DNA of 64,000 bases, taken from the NCBI RefSeq assembly GCF_045066735.1, contig NZ_JBISHH010000025.1, positions 248,001 to 312,000 of the forward strand, written 5' to 3'. Position 1 is the first letter of the stretch. Each line of letters begins with the position of its first letter. Positions 51,697-60,722 of this stretch are shown here, piece by piece. Origin of the DNA: Algibacter sp045066735 (GTDB lineage Bacteria; Bacteroidota; Bacteroidia; Flavobacteriales; Flavobacteriaceae). The notes beneath the pieces are model-generated. The model was not told where the DNA came from. It saw only the letters and a list, made by a program, of their open reading frames with translations, and made no database searches. The translations under genes and the position numbers were made by a program.

Positions 51697-52782
51697 ATGC
51701 TATCCATAATATATCCATATCGTGAACGAGATTTAGAACGTATACGTTTTAGTCTTAATTCATTATTTAAACAAACTAATAAAGATTTTCTTGTCTATTT
51801 TGTTGATTATGGTTCTCCTATAGATCATGCCCGTCAAGTTAAAGATCTTCTAGAAGATTATACTTTTGTAAAGTATTTTTACTGTTTTACAGAATATCAA
51901 CCTTGGAACAAGTCTAAAGCATTAAATAGTGTTGTTAAATTACTGGACACTGATTACTTTTTTGTAGCGGATATTGATATGATTTTTCATCCATGTTTTA
52001 TAAAAATTACAAAAAAACTATCTGAAACACGGGAAGTATGGTATTTTAAAGTTGGTTTTTTAAGTGAAACAGAATCTATAAAAGAGAAAGAGTTTAGTGA
52101 GTATAAAGTTAAATTTGAAAGTAATAAAGAGGCAACAGGCTTAACGTTATGCCCAACAAAGCAAGCACAAACAATAAACGGATTTGATGAAATATATCAC
52201 TTTTGGGGAAGTGAAGATACAGACTTTCATGTGCGATTAGTTAACGCAGGATATAAGCTTAACTATTATGATAAAGGTTTAGTAATGTTGCACAAATGGC
52301 ATAAAACTTATCGTAATAAAGAAGTCAATCATTTAACATTATCATTACAGGTAAAAGGTATAGTGCAATTCAATCAATTACATTTAAAGCAAGCTGTAGA
52401 TAATAAGGTAACTAAAGTAAATAATAGTAATTGGGGAGAGGTAATAAGTGAAATAGATTTTAAAGAATTACAAAGTAAATCGCAAATTCAAGTTATTAAT
52501 AATTTGTCTACCGAGGTCAATTATTTTGTTTTTCAGCAATTAGCAAATTTAAAATCAGGTGTTCATCATTTTCAGTTTAAAAAAAATAAAAATACCGCTC
52601 AATTAAAAAAACAATTAAAACAAGTATTAAAATTTAAACAGCAGTCTCAAAAAATTTATAGTTTAAAAGAAATAAATGATCTTGTGTTATTACATATTGT
52701 TAACTTTTATCATTATTACAGTTATACGTACCAAATTGAAGACAACTTAAAATCTATTAATTTATCAATCAAAGTAAATTAA
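51697..52782 (+). CDS. GT2/GT7-type glycosyltransferase with C-terminal extension
   Basis: 361 residues. LSIIYPYRERDLERI, FFVADIDMIFHP with the DxD motif, and INGFDEIYHFWGSEDTDFHVRL, the galactosyltransferase C-terminal-type motif. The last 130 residues are Lys/Gln-rich and not recognised. Likely a chain-forming or branching transferase. Confidence 0.82.
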   Translation: MLSIIYPYRERDLERIRFSLNSLFKQTNKDFLVYFVDYGSPIDHARQVKDLLEDYTFVKYFYCFTEYQPWNKSKALNSVVKLLDTDYFFVADIDMIFHPCFIKITKKLSETREVWYFKVGFLSETESIKEKEFSEYKVKFESNKEATGLTLCPTKQAQTINGFDEIYHFWGSEDTDFHVRLVNAGYKLNYYDKGLVMLHKWHKTYRNKEVNHLTLSLQVKGIVQFNQLHLKQAVDNKVTKVNNSNWGEVISEIDFKELQSKSQIQVINNLSTEVNYFVFQQLANLKSGVHHFQFKKNKNTAQLKKQLKQVLKFKQQSQKIYSLKEINDLVLLHIVNFYHYYSYTYQIEDNLKSINLSIKVN

Positions 52783-52786
52783 ACTA

Positions 52787-53575
52787 ATGATATCAGTAGT
52801 TATAAGAAATAAAAATCAAGATAAAGCACTTACGTTTTTACTAAAAAATTTAACTGAGCGTTATATTAATGATATTGGCGAAATAATAGTCATTGATAAT
52901 CTTTCATCGGATGATAGTGAACAAGTCGCAAAAAAATATGACGCACGTTTTATCACAATAGAAAAGTTTAGCTATGGTAGTAGTGCTAACTTAGGTGCCA
53001 AGTGTGCTAATTTTAATATTGTAGTTTTTTTTAGTGCACATTCTTATCCAGTAAGTCATGATTTTTTTAAATTAATTAAATCTAAATTTGATAATAGAAA
53101 TGATTTAGCTGGTCTACGCTGCTTGCATAGTCCTAATGATTACAGAAATTATATTAATAATGTTTCATCAAAAGAAGATCCAAATAAGTCTGGATTAATA
53201 TTTTCAGGTTCTGCTTTCAATAAAGAGATTTGGAAGTTTCATCCTTTTAACAATGATGTAGCTACTTTTGAAGATAAAGAATGGTCTAAGCGTGTCATCA
53301 AAAATGGCTATAGGATTGAATTTGTTCCAGCGATTTTTAGTTATGAAATAAAACGTACTAAAAAACAAGAATTATTTAGGTATAAAAATGATTTGATTGG
53401 TAATTATCAACTGTGGCAAGAGGGGCCCAGTTTTAAAAATGCTTGTGGATTTCTAGTTATTTCTTTTGTTAGGTTGTTTAAAAACTTGTTTTTAGATACT
53501 TATTACATCTTTATTAAATTTATGCTTGCATTAAAATTTGTTATTAAAAAGCCAACAAAATTAAAAGACTTATAA
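52787..53575 (+). CDS. GT2 family glycosyltransferase
   Basis: 262 residues. ISVVIRNKNQDKAL, IIVIDNLSSDDSE, then VVFFSAHSYP where the DxD motif would be, and FEDKEWSKRVIKNGY. The canonical Asp pair is replaced by SAHS, seen in some GT2 rhamnosyltransferase-like subfamilies. C-terminal amphipathic helices may bind the membrane. The next gene begins immediately after the stop. Confidence 0.83.
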   Translation: MISVVIRNKNQDKALTFLLKNLTERYINDIGEIIVIDNLSSDDSEQVAKKYDARFITIEKFSYGSSANLGAKCANFNIVVFFSAHSYPVSHDFFKLIKSKFDNRNDLAGLRCLHSPNDYRNYINNVSSKEDPNKSGLIFSGSAFNKEIWKFHPFNNDVATFEDKEWSKRVIKNGYRIEFVPAIFSYEIKRTKKQELFRYKNDLIGNYQLWQEGPSFKNACGFLVISFVRLFKNLFLDTYYIFIKFMLALKFVIKKPTKLKDL

Positions 53576-54388
53576 ATGTTTACGAATAAAAAAATACCAT
53601 TATTTTGGTGGAGTGAGGTGTATTTAATGCACAAGAAAAAAGAGAATTATGGAGATCTATTAGGTAAGTATTTAATAGAAAAAATATCGAATCGAGTAGT
53701 CGTATTTAAACACACAAAAAAAACGCATTTTTTTGATTCAAAAAAAGTATTGGTAACTATAGGTAGTATCTTATCAAATGTTAATAAGCGCTGTGTCGTT
53801 TGGGGGAGTGGAATAATATCAAAAAAGGATACTGTAGAAAATGCTACTTTTTTGGCGGTACGAGGTCCTCAAACAAGACAATTTTTGATTGAAAAAGGCT
53901 ATAGTGTCCCTGAGATTTATGGTGATCCTGCATTACTATTACCTGATTATTATTCTCCTGTTATTGAGAAAAAATTTGATTATGGTATTATACCACATTA
54001 CACAGATTTTAAACTTATAAAGGATCAATTTAATGATATTTCAGGAGTAAAAATAATTGATTTAATGACGTTGTCAATAGAGCATACTACAGATGAAATC
54101 TTAAGTTGTAAAAAAATAATTTCGTCATCATTGCATGGTGTGATCTTAGCGCATGCTTATGGTATACCGGCAGTCTGGCAAAAATTTTCTAATAATCTTT
54201 ATGGCGATGATATAAAATTTCAGGATTATTTTGAATCTGTAAAAATTAATGCTTACCAATTGCCTATTTTCAACAAAGGATTTGATTTAAATACTCTAAT
54301 AACACTTTTTGAAGAAGTAGAAACTTTACCAAGCAAGGTTATTGTAGATCAAATTAAGAAAGGGCTAATTGAAGTTTGTCCTGTATAA
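53576..54388 (+). CDS. Polysaccharide pyruvyl transferase family protein (3 of 3)
   Basis: 270 residues. NYGDLLGKYLIEKISNR, SGIISKKDTV, VRGPQTRQFL, EIYGDPALLLP and SSLHGVILAHAYGIPAVW. Directly abuts the preceding GT2 gene. As with the two homologues upstream, activity could be pyruvylation or glycosyl transfer. Confidence 0.86.
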   Translation: MFTNKKIPLFWWSEVYLMHKKKENYGDLLGKYLIEKISNRVVVFKHTKKTHFFDSKKVLVTIGSILSNVNKRCVVWGSGIISKKDTVENATFLAVRGPQTRQFLIEKGYSVPEIYGDPALLLPDYYSPVIEKKFDYGIIPHYTDFKLIKDQFNDISGVKIIDLMTLSIEHTTDEILSCKKIISSSLHGVILAHAYGIPAVWQKFSNNLYGDDIKFQDYFESVKINAYQLPIFNKGFDLNTLITLFEEVETLPSKVIVDQIKKGLIEVCPV

Positions 54389-54466
54389 TACAAATATGTC
54401 AAATTTCATTTTATCTTTAATTTATATACTTTCATCCTTAAAAACTGTATTTTAGCGATTAATTAT

Positions 54467-55642
54467 ATGAAAAACGAGTTTCAATATATGAAAAAAATAG
54501 GCTTCATTCCCTTGCGAAAAGGCTCTAAAGGTATTGTCGGTAAAAATAAACGAAAAATGGTTGGAAGACCATTGTATACATGGGTTTTAGGAGAAGCGTT
54601 ACACTCAGATTTAGACCTAGTGTATATCTATACAGACGATCAATCTATTATTGATTTTATCGCTAAGGAATACCATTATACAAACAAAGTAAAAGCGGTT
54701 TTACGTAGTGATGCAAGTGCAACAGATACAGCCTCTACAGAAAGTGCCATGTTAGAATTTGCAACACAAATAGATTACGATTTTGATGTGTTTTGCCTAT
54801 TACAAGCAACGTCGCCATTTACTACAGCATTGGATATAAATAATTGTTTAGATACTGTTGCAGATGGTAAAGATTCTGCATTAACCGTTGTTAATACGCA
54901 TCGTTTTTTATGGAATGCAAACGGAACTCCCATTAATTATGATTACAATAATCGCCCAAGACGTCAAGATTTTGAAGGGTTATTAATAGAAAACGGAGCC
55001 GTTTACACGTGTACTAAACAAGTATTGCAAAATAATAAAAACCGATTAGGACAAAATATAGGCATTGTAAAAATGTCTGAAGATAGTTTGCAAGAAATTG
55101 ATAGCGAGTCCGATTGGATTGTTGTAGAAAACTTATTGATCGAACGTCAAAAGCAATTAAAAAAAGCTGAGAAGATCACGCATTTAGTACTTGATGTTGA
55201 TGGTGTCTTTACAGATGGAACGATAACTTACACTAAAGATGGAGAACATACTAAAAGCTTTGATATGCGAGATGGTATGGGATTAGAGATTTTAAGACAG
55301 TTTGGGATAGAAGTCATGATCATGACAAGTGAACAGTCCGAATTGGTTGCTAAACGGATGGAAAAACTTCAAATTAAACAAGTGTTTTTAGGTGTTAAAG
55401 ACAAATATACGTTACTTAAAACCCTATCTATACAGCAAAATTTTTCTTTAAATAATGTTGCTTATGTTGGAGACGATGTTAATGATATGGCCAATATTTG
55501 CAGCGTAGGCTGGTCTTTTGCTCCTCAAAATGCGATGACAGAAATTAAAACCAACGCTGATGTTGTATTGTCAAAACCATCAGGAGCAGGTGCTATCAGA
55601 GAAGCTTGCTATTTTATTAAAAATTATAACAAAAGATATTAA
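54467..55642 (+). CDS. neuA: CMP-nonulosonate cytidylyltransferase fused to a HAD phosphatase
   Basis: 391 residues. Residues about 8-225 are the NeuA-like CTP-binding domain: GFIPLRKGSKGIVGKNKR, LLQATSPFT, and a C-terminal half with ENGAVYTC. Residues about 238-391 are a KdsC-like HAD phosphatase: LDVDGVFTDGTITY, KSFDMRDGMGLE, MTSEQS, VKDKYTLL and GDDVNDM. The same fusion occurs in animal CMP-sialate synthetases and in some Bacteroides. It suggests that the sugar is made as a 9-phosphate, dephosphorylated and then activated. A second ATG at 54488 is nearer to family N-termini. Confidence 0.9.
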   Translation: MKNEFQYMKKIGFIPLRKGSKGIVGKNKRKMVGRPLYTWVLGEALHSDLDLVYIYTDDQSIIDFIAKEYHYTNKVKAVLRSDASATDTASTESAMLEFATQIDYDFDVFCLLQATSPFTTALDINNCLDTVADGKDSALTVVNTHRFLWNANGTPINYDYNNRPRRQDFEGLLIENGAVYTCTKQVLQNNKNRLGQNIGIVKMSEDSLQEIDSESDWIVVENLLIERQKQLKKAEKITHLVLDVDGVFTDGTITYTKDGEHTKSFDMRDGMGLEILRQFGIEVMIMTSEQSELVAKRMEKLQIKQVFLGVKDKYTLLKTLSIQQNFSLNNVAYVGDDVNDMANICSVGWSFAPQNAMTEIKTNADVVLSKPSGAGAIREACYFIKNYNKRY

Positions 55643-55651
55643 GGATACATA

Positions 55652-56527
55652 ATGAATACATACAGTAAACCCTACATCATAGCCGAAATTGGTTGTAACC
55701 ATAAAGGTGATATGCAAATCGCTAAAGAGTTAATTCAAATGGCTAAAATCTTTTGTAACGTGGATGCTGTGAAGTTTCAAAAGCGTCACAATAAAGAATT
55801 ATTAACAGAAGCACAATATAATAGTCCGCATCCAAATCCTACGAACTCTTATGGAAATACCTATGGCGCACATCGTGAGTATTTAGAGTTTGATGTTAAC
55901 CAACACCAAGAGTTAAAAGGTTTTTGTGAATCTATAGGTATTGATTATTCAACCTCTGTTTGGGATGTCACTTCTGCTAAAGAAATAGCTTCGTTACATC
56001 CAAAATTTATAAAAATACCATCAGCTTGTAATAACAATGTAAAAATGTTAGAGTGGTTGTGTCAACATTATCAAGGAGACATTCATATCTCAACTGGAAT
56101 GACTACTAAAGATGAGATTGAAGATTTAGTACAGCTATTTAAAACACACAAGAGAAATAAAGATTTAGTCTTGTATAATTGTACTTCTGGATATCCTGTG
56201 CCTTTTGAAGATGTCTGCTTATTAGATATTAATTTATTATTGGAACGCTATAGTGGAGAGGTAAAGCATATTGGGTTTTCTGGTCACCATTTAGGTATTG
56301 CAGTCGATGTTGCTGCTTATACTTTAGGAGTTCCTATTATTGAGCGTCATTATACCTTAGACAGAACTTGGAAAGGGACCGATCATGCGGCGTCTTTAGA
56401 GCCTATGGGATTACGTAAGCTGTCTAGAGATTTAAAGGCAGTGCATAAGGCACTAACGTTTAAGTCTCAAGATATTTTACCAATCGAGCAGGTGCAACGT
56501 GATAAGTTGAAGAATCAAAAGGGGTAG
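55652..56527 (+). CDS. neuB: Nonulosonic acid (NeuB-family) synthase without SAF domain
   Basis: 291 residues. The TIM-barrel active site is clear: IIAEIGCNHKGDMQIAKEL, DAVKFQKR, FIKIPSACNNN, ISTGMTTKDEI, CTSGYPVPFEDVCLLDI, GFSGHH and ERHYTLDRTWKGTDHAASLEP. Usual bacterial NeuB is ~345 residues with a C-terminal antifreeze-like SAF domain; here the protein ends soon after the barrel, without a frameshift sign. It should condense PEP with a mannose-type sugar. The upstream phosphatase fusion favours a 6-phosphate substrate, giving Neu5Ac-9-P or KDN-9-P (inference). Confidence 0.88.
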   Translation: MNTYSKPYIIAEIGCNHKGDMQIAKELIQMAKIFCNVDAVKFQKRHNKELLTEAQYNSPHPNPTNSYGNTYGAHREYLEFDVNQHQELKGFCESIGIDYSTSVWDVTSAKEIASLHPKFIKIPSACNNNVKMLEWLCQHYQGDIHISTGMTTKDEIEDLVQLFKTHKRNKDLVLYNCTSGYPVPFEDVCLLDINLLLERYSGEVKHIGFSGHHLGIAVDVAAYTLGVPIIERHYTLDRTWKGTDHAASLEPMGLRKLSRDLKAVHKALTFKSQDILPIEQVQRDKLKNQKG

Positions 56528-56646
56528 CGTGTAGTTTGTTTTGGGTATAATGCAAAGGAGAAAAGGGAAAAGCTGAAAAAAAATAAGACTTTAGATAAAT
56601 TAGAAGTCAAAAGAAATTAGCTATAATTAGATTAGTGTATTAAAGA

Positions 56647-58038
56647 ATGAAAAAGAAGGTGTTTGTGTTTTTTCCCGATGGTGTTGGTGTACGAAACTTC
56701 GCTTTTACTGATTTTAAAGCGGTTGGAGAACAGATGGGGTTTGATATTACCTATTGGAACAATACTGTTTTTTCTTTAAAAGACAATTTAGGCTTTAAGG
56801 AGGTTAAAATAGATAACCATCAGATACACCCATTAACACCTATATATTCTCGTGCTAGAAAGCGAGCCGAATTAAATGTGTCTAGAGACAAGTTTAATGA
56901 TGACGTCTATCCAACGTATAAGTTTCCGTTTAGCTATAAAGGGGTTAAAAACACATTTAAAAGTGTGTATACTAAACTATTGATAGGCTTATACTCTTCA
57001 GAAAAAGGCATTGAAAAACTACGACATAAAATAGATGATTTAGAGCGTAAAAATCCTAAATATGCCTATTGTAAAGCACAATTAGAATTACATAATCCAG
57101 ATTTAATTTTCTGTACTACGCAGCGTGCCACACAATCTATTAGTGCCTTATTAGCCGCTAAAGATTTAGGGATTCCTACAGTTGCTTTTGTGTATTCTTG
57201 GGATAATGTTCCCAAGGCAATGCAGGTCGTTAATACAGATTATTATTGTGTTTGGAGCGACCACATGAAGCGCGAAGTGTTACAATATTATCCTTTTGTA
57301 AAAGAGTCTCAAGTATTTGTCACAGGGACGCCACAATTTGAACCACATTATGATACTAGCTTAAAACAAAGTCGAGCAGACTTTTTTAAACACTATAATT
57401 TAGACGTTAATAAAAAATATATTTGTTATTCTGGAGATGACGAAACCACGTCGCCTTTAGATCAATATTATTTAGAAGATTTAGCAAATGCTGTTAGACG
57501 TCTAAATGCAAAAGGTGAAAATCTTGGCATTATTTACAGAAAGTGTCCTGTAGATTTTACAGATAGATACAATGCAGTAATTGAAGATAATAAAGATATT
57601 ATTGAAGTTTTAAACCCTATATGGAAACAAGTAGGGAGTCAGTGGAATCAGGTGTTACCTGCAAAAGAAGATTTTAAAATGTTGTATAATGTTTGCGAGC
57701 ATTCGGAGTTTGTCACTAACGTCTGTTCTTCAACTGTTTTTGATTTTGTAGCTCACGATAAACCATGTATTTATTATAATTATGAGCAACCACAACTTAA
57801 AAAGGGTATTAGAGATATAGGGCAAAATTACAAGTACGTACACTTTAGGAGTATGCCAAGTCCTGAAGCAGCTGTATTTTGTACCGATAAGAACGACTTA
57901 GAAGCCCTAGTCAAACAAATTTTAGATGGACAATTATCTAATGTTGAAGAAGGGAAAAAATGGTATGAGGTTATTGTTGGTGAAAGGCCTACAAAAGCTT
58001 CTGAAAATATTTGGAAAGTACTCAAACAAATTTCATAA
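56647..58038 (+). CDS. GT-B-like polysaccharide biosynthesis protein
   Basis: 463 residues, no signal peptide. FPDGVGVRNFAFTDF at the start, then ATQSISALLAAKDLGIPTVAFVYSWDN, VTGTPQFEPHY, KYICYSGDDETTSP and FVTNVCSSTVFDFVAHDKPCIYYNYEQP. The last segment resembles the donor-binding end of CDP-glycerol-phosphotransferase or UDP-GlcNAc-epimerase-like GT-B proteins. I cannot name the family. Coming right after NeuB, it may be the nonulosonate transferase. Overlaps the next gene by one base (TAATG). The 119-bp gap before it shows only a possible TATAAT-like stretch. Confidence 0.7.
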   Translation: MKKKVFVFFPDGVGVRNFAFTDFKAVGEQMGFDITYWNNTVFSLKDNLGFKEVKIDNHQIHPLTPIYSRARKRAELNVSRDKFNDDVYPTYKFPFSYKGVKNTFKSVYTKLLIGLYSSEKGIEKLRHKIDDLERKNPKYAYCKAQLELHNPDLIFCTTQRATQSISALLAAKDLGIPTVAFVYSWDNVPKAMQVVNTDYYCVWSDHMKREVLQYYPFVKESQVFVTGTPQFEPHYDTSLKQSRADFFKHYNLDVNKKYICYSGDDETTSPLDQYYLEDLANAVRRLNAKGENLGIIYRKCPVDFTDRYNAVIEDNKDIIEVLNPIWKQVGSQWNQVLPAKEDFKMLYNVCEHSEFVTNVCSSTVFDFVAHDKPCIYYNYEQPQLKKGIRDIGQNYKYVHFRSMPSPEAAVFCTDKNDLEALVKQILDGQLSNVEEGKKWYEVIVGERPTKASENIWKVLKQIS

Positions 58039-59183
58039 TGCACATAGCTTATATTACTTCCGAATATCCTCACCCAAAGGTTACGCATGCTGCAGGTATA
58101 GCTACAAGTATTAAAAATCTTGCAGAAACTTTAGTGCAAAAAGGAATTAGTGTTACGGTTTTTGTCTATCATCAAAAAGAGGATGCTGTTATTAATGATG
58201 AAGGTGTAACGATTCATTTAATAGCTAAAAAAAAGTATAGATTATTGTCGTGGTATTTTTACAGAAAACAACTTCAAAATTATGTTAATGCTATAACTGT
58301 AAAAGAAAACATTACCCTTGTAGAAGCTCCAGATTGGACTGGTATCACAGCTTTTATGCGATTAAAAGTACCATTAGTAATACGCTTTCATGGTAGTGAT
58401 GCTTATTTTTGTAAATTGGATAAAAGGCGACAAAAATTTAAAAATTTTATTTTTGAAAAAAAAGCTTTGAAGTCTGCTTCCGCTTATATTGCACCAACAA
58501 CATTTGCAGGGGAAGAGACTGCTAAGATTTTTGGTTTAAACCGAAAGAAAATAAAAACTATTCATTATGGTTTGCAATTAAATCAATTTAATAATGAGAC
58601 TCCAGAGAATTATGAGCCGCAAACACTATTATATATAGGGACGATTATACGAAAAAAGGGAGTTTTAGAATTAGCAGAAATTTTTAATAAAATTGTAGAA
58701 AAAAGACCACAGATTCAGCTTAAATTGATCGGTGGAGACTCTGGAGATATACAAACAGGAAGTGCTTCGACCTATGCCTTAATGCAGGTCATATTTTCAG
58801 ATCAGGCCAGAGCTAATGTTAGTTATCTGGGTAAAATACCTTATGCTGAGGTGCAAGGTCATATGAAAAAAGCGCATGTGTGTACCTTTCCAAGTTTTGC
58901 AGAAACCTTAGGTATGGTGACTATAGAGAGCATGGCCTTGCAAAAACCAGTCGTTAATACTAGTATTGGTTGGGCCAAAGAGTTAATTGATGATGGTGTT
59001 AATGGATATTTAGTACATCCTTCAAATATTGAACTGTTTAGTCAACGCATATTACACCTTTTTAATGACCAAGACTTCTGTTTGAAAATAGGAAGCGCAG
59101 CAAGAGAAAAAGTAGAAACTACTTTTGATATTAATACTATTGCGGAAACTAATATAGCATACTATAAAACAGTTATTGAATGA
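58038..59183 (+). CDS. GT4 family glycosyltransferase
   Basis: About 381 residues from ATG 58038 (MHIAYITSEYPHPKVTHAAGIATSI). Glycogen-synthase-like GT-B: VIRFHGSDAYF, LYIGTIIRKKGVLELAEIF, and EX7E-type FAETLGMVTIESMALQKPVV. A TTG in frame at 58011 is possible but lies inside the previous gene and extends past the family N-terminus. The ATG shares its first base with the previous stop (TAATG). Confidence 0.92.
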   Translation: MHIAYITSEYPHPKVTHAAGIATSIKNLAETLVQKGISVTVFVYHQKEDAVINDEGVTIHLIAKKKYRLLSWYFYRKQLQNYVNAITVKENITLVEAPDWTGITAFMRLKVPLVIRFHGSDAYFCKLDKRRQKFKNFIFEKKALKSASAYIAPTTFAGEETAKIFGLNRKKIKTIHYGLQLNQFNNETPENYEPQTLLYIGTIIRKKGVLELAEIFNKIVEKRPQIQLKLIGGDSGDIQTGSASTYALMQVIFSDQARANVSYLGKIPYAEVQGHMKKAHVCTFPSFAETLGMVTIESMALQKPVVNTSIGWAKELIDDGVNGYLVHPSNIELFSQRILHLFNDQDFCLKIGSAAREKVETTFDINTIAETNIAYYKTVIE

Positions 59184-60715
59184 TAATTTTAGTCCATGAG
59201 AACAACAAAGTCGTAGCACTTTTAAATGCTGGTTTAGAGCCAATGGATGTGTCTCTTGATAAACATATTGCCACTGCTTTGATCGCTGTGGCAAAACAAT
59301 TTCCAGAGACCCTAATTATTTGGTGCCACAAAGCTTTTGTAAATAGTCTTAATACTGATCTTTTACATTACATTTTTCATCATAAACGGATATTGGCTAG
59401 TTATAATCCATCCGAGTTAAATTACTTACCAAATCAAATAGGATATGTCGATCGAGAATTTTACTTAAAAATAAATAAAACAGTAAGTTATCCTACTTGG
59501 GTAACAAGTAGTAATATTGGAGGTGTAAATTCTAGTGTTATTAATTCTTTAGTAAATCAGTTGAATCCTAAAGTAAGCTTCGATTATTTTTTAATTTCCT
59601 TAGCCAAGCGAGCTATGGTCAATGGTTTGTTCTGTTACTCAGAACCTAAATTGTTAAAAACAAATACTTCGGTGTTGATTGAAACGCCAAAGGCTTCAAC
59701 ATCCGATTTGTTTCTATTTGTGAAACAACATTATAAATGGGTTTGGGTGTTTTTTTTATCAATGTGTTATTTTGTGTATGAAAAGAAAATAGTGCTATTT
59801 CCTTTGCTAAAAAGTTTATTTTTTAAACGGTTGTCACAAGATTTAAATTTAGAAGGAGTAGTCGTAGAATCTACTAAATTAATTCTTGAAAAGAAAGCGA
59901 TAGATGTGATTATCCCAACGATAGGGAGAAAAGAATATTTATATGATGTTTTAAAAGATTTAGCCTCACAAACGCTGTTGCCTAAAAATGTTATTATAGT
60001 TGAACAAAACACTTTGTCAGGATCCGTATCTGAATTATTTTATTTAAAGACTGAAGATTGGCCATTTACTATAAAACATACCTTTACACATCAACCTGGT
60101 GTCGTTAATGCCCGTAATATTGCGTTGTCTGAAGTGCAAAGTGAATGGGTGTTTTTTGCAGATGATGATATTAGATTTGATAAATATTTATTAGAACACT
60201 CTTTTAAAACTATTAATCAATTTGGGATTTCTATTTTAAATTATTTATGCTTGTTGCCTAATCAAAAGCAAGTTTTTTTTAGATTGCAACAAACCAGTAT
60301 TTTTGGCTCGGGTTGTAGTCTTGTAAAAAGAGAAGCTTTAAAAGCTACAGTGTTTAATAGTGCATTTGAGTTTGGTTTTGGAGAGGATAGTGATTTTGGA
60401 ATGCAATTAAGAAATAAAGGATATGACGTTATTTTTGTACCGCATATAAAAATTACGCATTTAAAAGCACCAATTGGTGGTTATCGTACTATAATTAAAC
60501 AACGCTGGGCTGACGATGCTATTCAGCCTAAACCATCACCAACCATACAATTGTTATATCAAACCTATTTTACAGACCATCAATTATTAGGTTATAAATT
60601 ATTGTTAGGTTTACGCAGTTATAAACATAGTGCTATTAAAAATCCGATGACTTATATTAAACATTTTAATAAACAATGGCAGCGTAGTCAATTTTGGAGT
60701 CATCAATTAAATTAA
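59180..60715 (+). CDS. GT2 glycosyltransferase with an extra N-terminal domain
   Basis: 511 residues. Residues about 235-470 are GT2: AIDVIIPTIGRKEYL, VIIVEQN, VVNARNIAL, FFADDDIRFD and FGEDSDFGMQL. Residues 1-230 are a separate unrecognised domain starting IILVHENNKVVALLNAG. It ends with a hydrophobic helix near 195-210. ATG overlaps the upstream stop as ATGA. Likely a membrane-associated chain-elongating transferase. Confidence 0.82.
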   Translation: MIILVHENNKVVALLNAGLEPMDVSLDKHIATALIAVAKQFPETLIIWCHKAFVNSLNTDLLHYIFHHKRILASYNPSELNYLPNQIGYVDREFYLKINKTVSYPTWVTSSNIGGVNSSVINSLVNQLNPKVSFDYFLISLAKRAMVNGLFCYSEPKLLKTNTSVLIETPKASTSDLFLFVKQHYKWVWVFFLSMCYFVYEKKIVLFPLLKSLFFKRLSQDLNLEGVVVESTKLILEKKAIDVIIPTIGRKEYLYDVLKDLASQTLLPKNVIIVEQNTLSGSVSELFYLKTEDWPFTIKHTFTHQPGVVNARNIALSEVQSEWVFFADDDIRFDKYLLEHSFKTINQFGISILNYLCLLPNQKQVFFRLQQTSIFGSGCSLVKREALKATVFNSAFEFGFGEDSDFGMQLRNKGYDVIFVPHIKITHLKAPIGGYRTIIKQRWADDAIQPKPSPTIQLLYQTYFTDHQLLGYKLLLGLRSYKHSAIKNPMTYIKHFNKQWQRSQFWSHQLN

Positions 60716-60722
60716 AAGGGAG

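Noticed and set aside
58011..58037. Upstream TTG start of the GT4 gene
   Set aside because: The family N-terminus begins at the ATG 58038, which shares a base with the previous stop codon.
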